Assembly (NCBI GenBank): GCA_965221405.1
Contig: CBDCSE010000002.1
Location: 744,001-808,000, forward strand
From: JAPOUP01 sp965221405
GTDB taxonomy: Bacteria > Pseudomonadota > Alphaproteobacteria > Rhodobacterales > Rhodobacteraceae
DNA length: 64,000 bases
Direction of reading: 5' to 3'
The position numbers and the translations under genes are program-made. The notes under the pieces are model-generated. The model saw only the letters and a program-made list of their open reading frames with translations. It searched no databases and was not told where the DNA came from. The number at the start of each line of letters is the position of its first letter. Position 1 is the first letter of the stretch. Shown piece by piece: positions 61,798-64,000 of the stretch.

Positions 61798-62110
61798 CGT
61801 ATGCTCAGCGAATCAGCACTGATCAGGGGAGGTGGCTGTGCAGAAGTCGGGGGCGGATTCCTGTGGAAAAACCGTCCCTTGCTCCCGCCGCCCTCCCGGT
61901 CGATGCTGGTGCCGGGGCCGCCGCCGCCAGGCCTGGCGGCGGCGGAGCGGGGCCTGCCCCGCAGGACGGGTCGGACCGGAAGCATCCTGGATCGCATTCG
62001 CGGATCCGTGGTGGAGCGTGACCGGCCCGTCCTCCCGTCAGATGCCTCCCGCGTCCCGATGGATGCCGGGTCCGGGAACCGGACCGTCACGGGCACGGGA
62101 GCGGGAGACC
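61798..62110 (+). ncRNA. Non-coding left end of IS110, candidate bridge-RNA region
   Basis: About 310 bp precede the transposase and have no gene. They contain a perfect 28-bp palindrome (61918-61945, CCGCCGCCGCCAGG and its complement) followed at once by a second hairpin (GCGGGG CCTG CCCCGC, 61947-61962). IS110 elements encode a structured bridge RNA in such an end. The RNA and its loops are inferred, not shown. Confidence 0.35.
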
Positions 62111-63054
62111 ATGACCGCCGCAGGCGCCGGAATGGACGTGCGCGGGAAGACGCCGGACATCCACCCGACGGGCGGGACGGCAGCGCCACCAGCGACACCG
62201 ACGGCCTGCGCGGGGCCGCCCGCCTCCCGGGGACGGCGGCGCGGAGCGGGCCGTCATGGAGGCCACGGGGCGGATGAACGGGGCCCTCCTGCAGTCGCCG
62301 CGCGACCGGGGCTTCCGGGCCGTCACCGTCAACCCGCGCCGGTGCCGGGACCTCCCCCGGCCCGGCGGTGCACTGGCGAAGACCGACAGGGCCGGTGCGG
62401 GGGTGCCCGCGGCCCCCGGCGCCGCGTTCCCGGACATGGCGGCAACGGCGCCGGCGGACGTGACCGCCGGCAGGCTCCGCGACATGCCGGGGCTTCGGGA
62501 GGCCCCCGTCGACCGGCGCACCGGGCCGAGGCGGTTCCCGCCGGGGTCGGAGAGCCGGATCCGGAAGGGCCGGTCACGGGGGTGCTGGAGGAACCGGCCG
62601 CCGCCGTCAGCGGGTATGACCGGCGGACCGGGGAGCTGGTCAGGGACCCGGAGAGCCTGGCGGAGAGCTACCGCATCCCGGTCCCGGTGCCGGGCATCGG
62701 CCCGGTCACGGCGGCGTCCCCGGTCGCCTGGATGGGCGGGCCGGGCGCGACCGCCAGCCGCCAGGCCGCGGCGCCGGGCGGCGTGGCGCCGATCGCCCGC
62801 GACAGCGGGACGCTCCGGGGCCAGCGCCACGTCACCGGAGGACGGCGGCGGCCCGGGGACGTGCCCCGCATGGCGGCGATGGCCGCCTGCATGTCCGGCC
62901 CGGAGATGAAGGCGCTGTACGGGCGGCTCCGGGAAAGGGTAAGGCACCCGGGGCCGCCGTGACCGCGGTCATGGGCGGGCCCGTCGTGACCGCGAACGTC
63001 CTCCTGCGCGACCGGCGCATGTGGGAGGACAGGTCGGCGGCCAACGCCGCCTGA
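62111..63054 (+). pseudogene. IS110-family transposase, multiply frameshifted
   Basis: ATG 62111 begins AGAGMDVRGKTPDIHPTGGT, matching the RuvC-like N-terminus with its first Asp. The next part, MEATGRMNGALLQSPRDRGF and ALAKTDRAGAGVPAA, is in a second frame (62256 on). The Tnp20 domain, PVPGIGPVTAASPVAWMGGP and VAPIARDSGTLRGQRHVTGG with the catalytic Ser region, returns to the first frame. The end (VVTANVLLRDRRMWEDRSAA) is in a third. At least three frameshifts make it inactive unless they are sequencing errors. Confidence 0.75.
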
Positions 63055-63197
63055 CGCCCGGCGCTGGACCGGACCGACCGGCCCGCGCCTGCCCGCGCGG
63101 CGCCCGCCGGTGGAAAGCGGTGCGCGGAACCCGGATCCGGTGGCCCGCAGACCGAAGGAAAAGCCCGGATCCGGGCCTGGACCGAAACATGGATGCT

Positions 63198-63348
63198 GGT
63201 GCGGGGGTACCTGCCCAAGGGCACGGACCTGCGCAAGGTGACGGACGCGGAGGTGAGCGCCGTCCAGGACCGCCTGAACGCGCGTCCGCGCAGGGTCCTG
63301 GGCTACCTGACGCCGGCCGAGGCGTTCCTGCGGGCGCGGCCTCCCTGA
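63198..63348 (+). pseudogene. IS30 transposase, 3' part
   Basis: VRGYLPKGTDLRKVTDAEVS and AVQDRLNARPRRVLGYLTPA, then EAFLRARPP and TGA at 63346-63348. This is the standard IS30 C-terminus (YFPKGTDF...LNxRPRKxLGYxTPxE). It joins in frame to the 5' part when the IS110 is removed. Confidence 0.85.
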
Positions 63349-63687
63349 GGGACCCCCCGTCCGGCCGGATCGTCCCCCACGCGCCGCGGGCCTTCCCCGG
63401 CGCGCCTGCCGGCATGCCTTGCGCCGCCTGGCGGGCGGTGCTACGCTCCATATCGAAGGGACCGAGCCGTTCCCGTGCGGAATCGGGGGGCCGGCGTTGC
63501 GCTTCGGAGTGGCGCCGGGGAAAGGTAAAGCGCTTAGACCGCACCACCTCGCGTGCGGAAAGAAAAGAAAATGGCCGGGATTTCGGTTTCAATTGAGATA
63601 TTGGACGAGGGAACGATCTGACCGATGCGATAGGTCTTTGTAATGGAAGAGACACCTTGCCTTTAACTTGGAATGGGGCCCAATGGG

Positions 63688-64000
63688 TTAGCTGGCGACG
63701 GCTTTAGCTTCTGCCGCCAACGTTTCCGCGATGCGTTGTCGCAGCGCGACCTTGTCGAGCTTGCCGACCTTGGTCAGGGGCAAGGCGTCGATGATCTCGA
63801 TCCGCTCCGGCCATTTGAAAATGGCGAGACCCTTGTCCTTTAGGAAAGCGCCAAGATCTTTGACATCCGGCGCGGTCTGACCCTCGGCCAGGACACCATA
63901 GAGACAAACTTTCTCGCCATGGGTCGGGCTGGGCATGCCGACAATCGCCACATCGGTGAAAGCGAGATGAAGAATGACCACACGTTCCACCTCTTCACAA
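63688..64000 (-). CDS. Acyl-CoA synthetase (AMP-forming), C-terminal part cut by the right edge
   Basis: The visible about 104 residues are the C-terminal domain of an ANL-superfamily ligase: EEVERVVILHLAFTDVAIVG, MPSPTHGEKVCLYGVL and the catalytic-Lys loop IIDALPLTKVGKLDKVALR (Lys of TKVGKLDK). The frame is open at 64000, so the adenylating N-terminal domain lies outside. It activates a carboxylic acid to an acyl-CoA via an acyl-AMP. With PaaX and the TRAP transporter nearby, an aromatic or short carboxylic acid is the likely substrate. Confidence 0.88.
   Translation of the reverse strand, partial: CEEVERVVILHLAFTDVAIVGMPSPTHGEKVCLYGVLAEGQTAPDVKDLGAFLKDKGLAIFKWPERIEIIDALPLTKVGKLDKVALRQRIAETLAAEAKAVAS

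Larger units (their letters stand above)
61798..63197 (+). mobile_element. IS110-family element inserted in IS30
   Basis: Borders are exact: IS30 reads ACCAACGGCCT before it, and GGTGCGGGGGTAC after a CT at 63196-63197. Deleting 61798-63197 (or the equivalent interval one CT over) gives T-N-G-L-V-R-G-Y-L-P-K-G-T-D, the normal IS30 sequence. The CT dinucleotide kept at both borders is the core type reported for IS110 recombinases such as IS621. The length is 1400 bp. There are no inverted repeats, as expected for the family. Confidence 0.8.
60868..63521 (+). mobile_element. IS30-family element carrying a nested IS110
   Basis: Left end CCCCCGTTCCACAGTGAAGT (60868 onward). At the right end, GGCGTTGCGCTTCGGAGTGG and CGCCGGGG (63493-63520) is an imperfect inverted match. 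Without the 1400-bp IS110 inside, the element is about 1.25 kb, the usual IS30 size. It has truncated the isomerase-like gene on its left. On its right, the acyl-CoA ligase gene follows after 167 bp. Confidence 0.8.

Noticed and set aside
1..64000. CRISPR arrays
   Set aside because: No regularly spaced repeats of 23-40 bp were seen; the only tandem repeat is the 81-bp unit at 11506-11667.

Overview
The window looks like chromosome of a GC-rich alphaproteobacterium. The best evidence is the housekeeping block accB-accC-aat, a DUF2155 protein, an MlaD-type protein, an NDUFA12/NuoX-type complex I protein and clpX/clpP, together with a porin ending in Phe, a BKACE enzyme, TRAP transport and BMP-type ABC transport. 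The genome appears to be decaying under insertion sequences. At least six IS remnants (three IS30, and one each of IS630, IS4-like and IS66) and a nested IS110 are visible, and many genes beside them are truncated or frameshifted. No rRNA, tRNA or CRISPR array was seen.

Layout. 0-3 kb, minus strand: porin, surface lipoprotein, a YodC-like small protein and the start of a gene cut by the left edge. 3.2-5.3 kb: a coiled-coil protein containing a 21-G tract, and a YghU-type GST. 5.5-14.2 kb: mobile region with an IS30 copy, a zinc-hook ATPase gene broken by IS30 and IS630, an AAA-ATPase-like/PD-(D/E)XK protein, an IS4-like transposase and a HigA remnant. 14.4-20.8 kb: catabolic block with SDR, BKACE, a MoaD-like carrier and a three-subunit molybdenum hydroxylase. 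21.2-27.5 kb: island with an IS66 scrap, a ComF-like phosphoribosyltransferase overlapping a SLOG-MGMT/ATL fusion, a DUF3320 helicase tail, a D12 adenine methylase, a 0.5 kb inverted-repeat element, an ATPase + PD-(D/E)XK pair and an IS30 scrap. 28-34.7 kb: housekeeping block. 35.2-38.2 kb: AT-rich small-gene operon and a second AAA-ATPase-like/PD-(D/E)XK paralogue. 38.2-41.4 kb: 5'-truncated double-domain aldehyde dehydrogenase and MeaB. 41.6-42.2 kb: AbiE toxin-antitoxin remnant. 42.2-50.3 kb: tightly overlapping operon for a split Rieske oxygenase, a GST-like protein and a BMP-type ABC importer, with a divergent LysR regulator. 50.3-52.4 kb: acyl-CoA dehydrogenase remnant, Fic protein and truncated GGCT. 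52.5-60.9 kb: catabolic cluster with CocE-type hydrolase, TRAP transporter, PaaX and TetR regulators, VOC protein and a broken maleate isomerase-like gene. 60.9-63.5 kb: IS30 with an IS110 nested inside it. The right edge holds the C-terminus of an acyl-CoA ligase.

How the genes may work together. The 42-50 kb operon couples import of a nucleoside- or purine-like compound to oxidation by an oxygenase whose Rieske domain is on a separate polypeptide and which has a GST-like partner. This is the arrangement known for NdmC/NdmE methylxanthine demethylases, so N-demethylation of a purine-like substrate is a testable inference. The 21-27 kb island carries two compact modules that look like genome-defence or DNA-damage systems: PRTase + SLOG-ATL, and ATPase + nuclease. 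The nested IS110 in IS30 can be removed in silico at a CT dinucleotide to restore the IS30 reading frame.
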